A stretch of DNA of 7,397 nucleotides from JBKPFU01 sp046728975 (GTDB taxonomy: Bacteria; Actinomycetota; Thermoleophilia; Gaiellales; Gaiellaceae), in contig JBKPFU010000084.1 in the NCBI GenBank assembly GCA_046728975.1, positions 1 through 7,397 of the forward strand. Direction: 5' to 3'. A model generated the notes under the pieces. The model had not been told where the DNA came from. It ran no database searches and worked only from the letters and a program-made list of their open reading frames with translations. This document shows, in pieces, positions 5,048 to 7,397 of this stretch; the first letter of the stretch is position 1, and the number at the start of each line of letters is the position of its first letter. A program made the translations under genes and the position numbers.

Positions 5048-7397
<2,350 letters not shown>

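Overview
The window is GC-rich DNA (about 70% in a stretch counted by hand) carrying a coenzyme B12-dependent (class II) ribonucleotide reductase, cold-shock-domain proteins and an alpha/beta-hydrolase/class III nucleotide cyclase fusion. This combination, with GTG starts and very compact gene spacing, suggests a high-GC actinobacterium. A Thermoleophilia-like soil lineage (Gaiellales/Solirubrobacterales) is my best guess, made from recall and not from a search.

Layout. 1-452 (minus): a secreted protein cut by the left edge. 657-926 (plus): a small exported protein, divergent from it across a 204-bp gap. 972-1508 (plus): a DUF1697 protein. 1542-2482 (minus): a compact cluster read from right to left. 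It contains a canonical CspA-type cold shock protein, a GC-rich hairpin, a divergent cold-shock-domain protein, a 59-residue charge-polarised protein, and a 72-residue helical protein whose GTG start overlaps the preceding stop. 2637-2956 (plus): the decayed remains of a RibD-C/dihydrofolate-reductase-family gene. 2953-4257 (plus): a hydrolase-like/cyclase fusion that starts inside the end of that pseudogene. 4266-5030 (plus): a VOC (glyoxalase)-cupin fusion 8 bp after the cyclase and probably co-transcribed. 5045-7397 (minus): nrdJ, convergent with the previous gene and running off the right edge.

The main points beyond routine annotation are these. (1) The right-edge 85 bp of the nrdJ frame are not reductase but the C-terminal end of an intein (block F plus terminal His-Asn followed by extein Cys), placed directly before the N-terminal redox-active cysteine of the enzyme. 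(2) The csp leader can fold an 11-bp hairpin that locks up its whole Shine-Dalgarno sequence. (3) The hydrolase domain of the cyclase fusion has lost the nucleophile, acid and histidine of its triad, and its cyclase domain has Asp and Lys where canonical cyclases have Lys and Asp. (4) The cyclase is easily mis-started in frame with pseudogene sequence. (5) The two convergent genes at 5030/5045 share a small hairpin containing both stop codons. No tRNA, rRNA, CRISPR array, insertion sequence or prophage gene was seen. No intergenic stretch exceeds about 205 bp.
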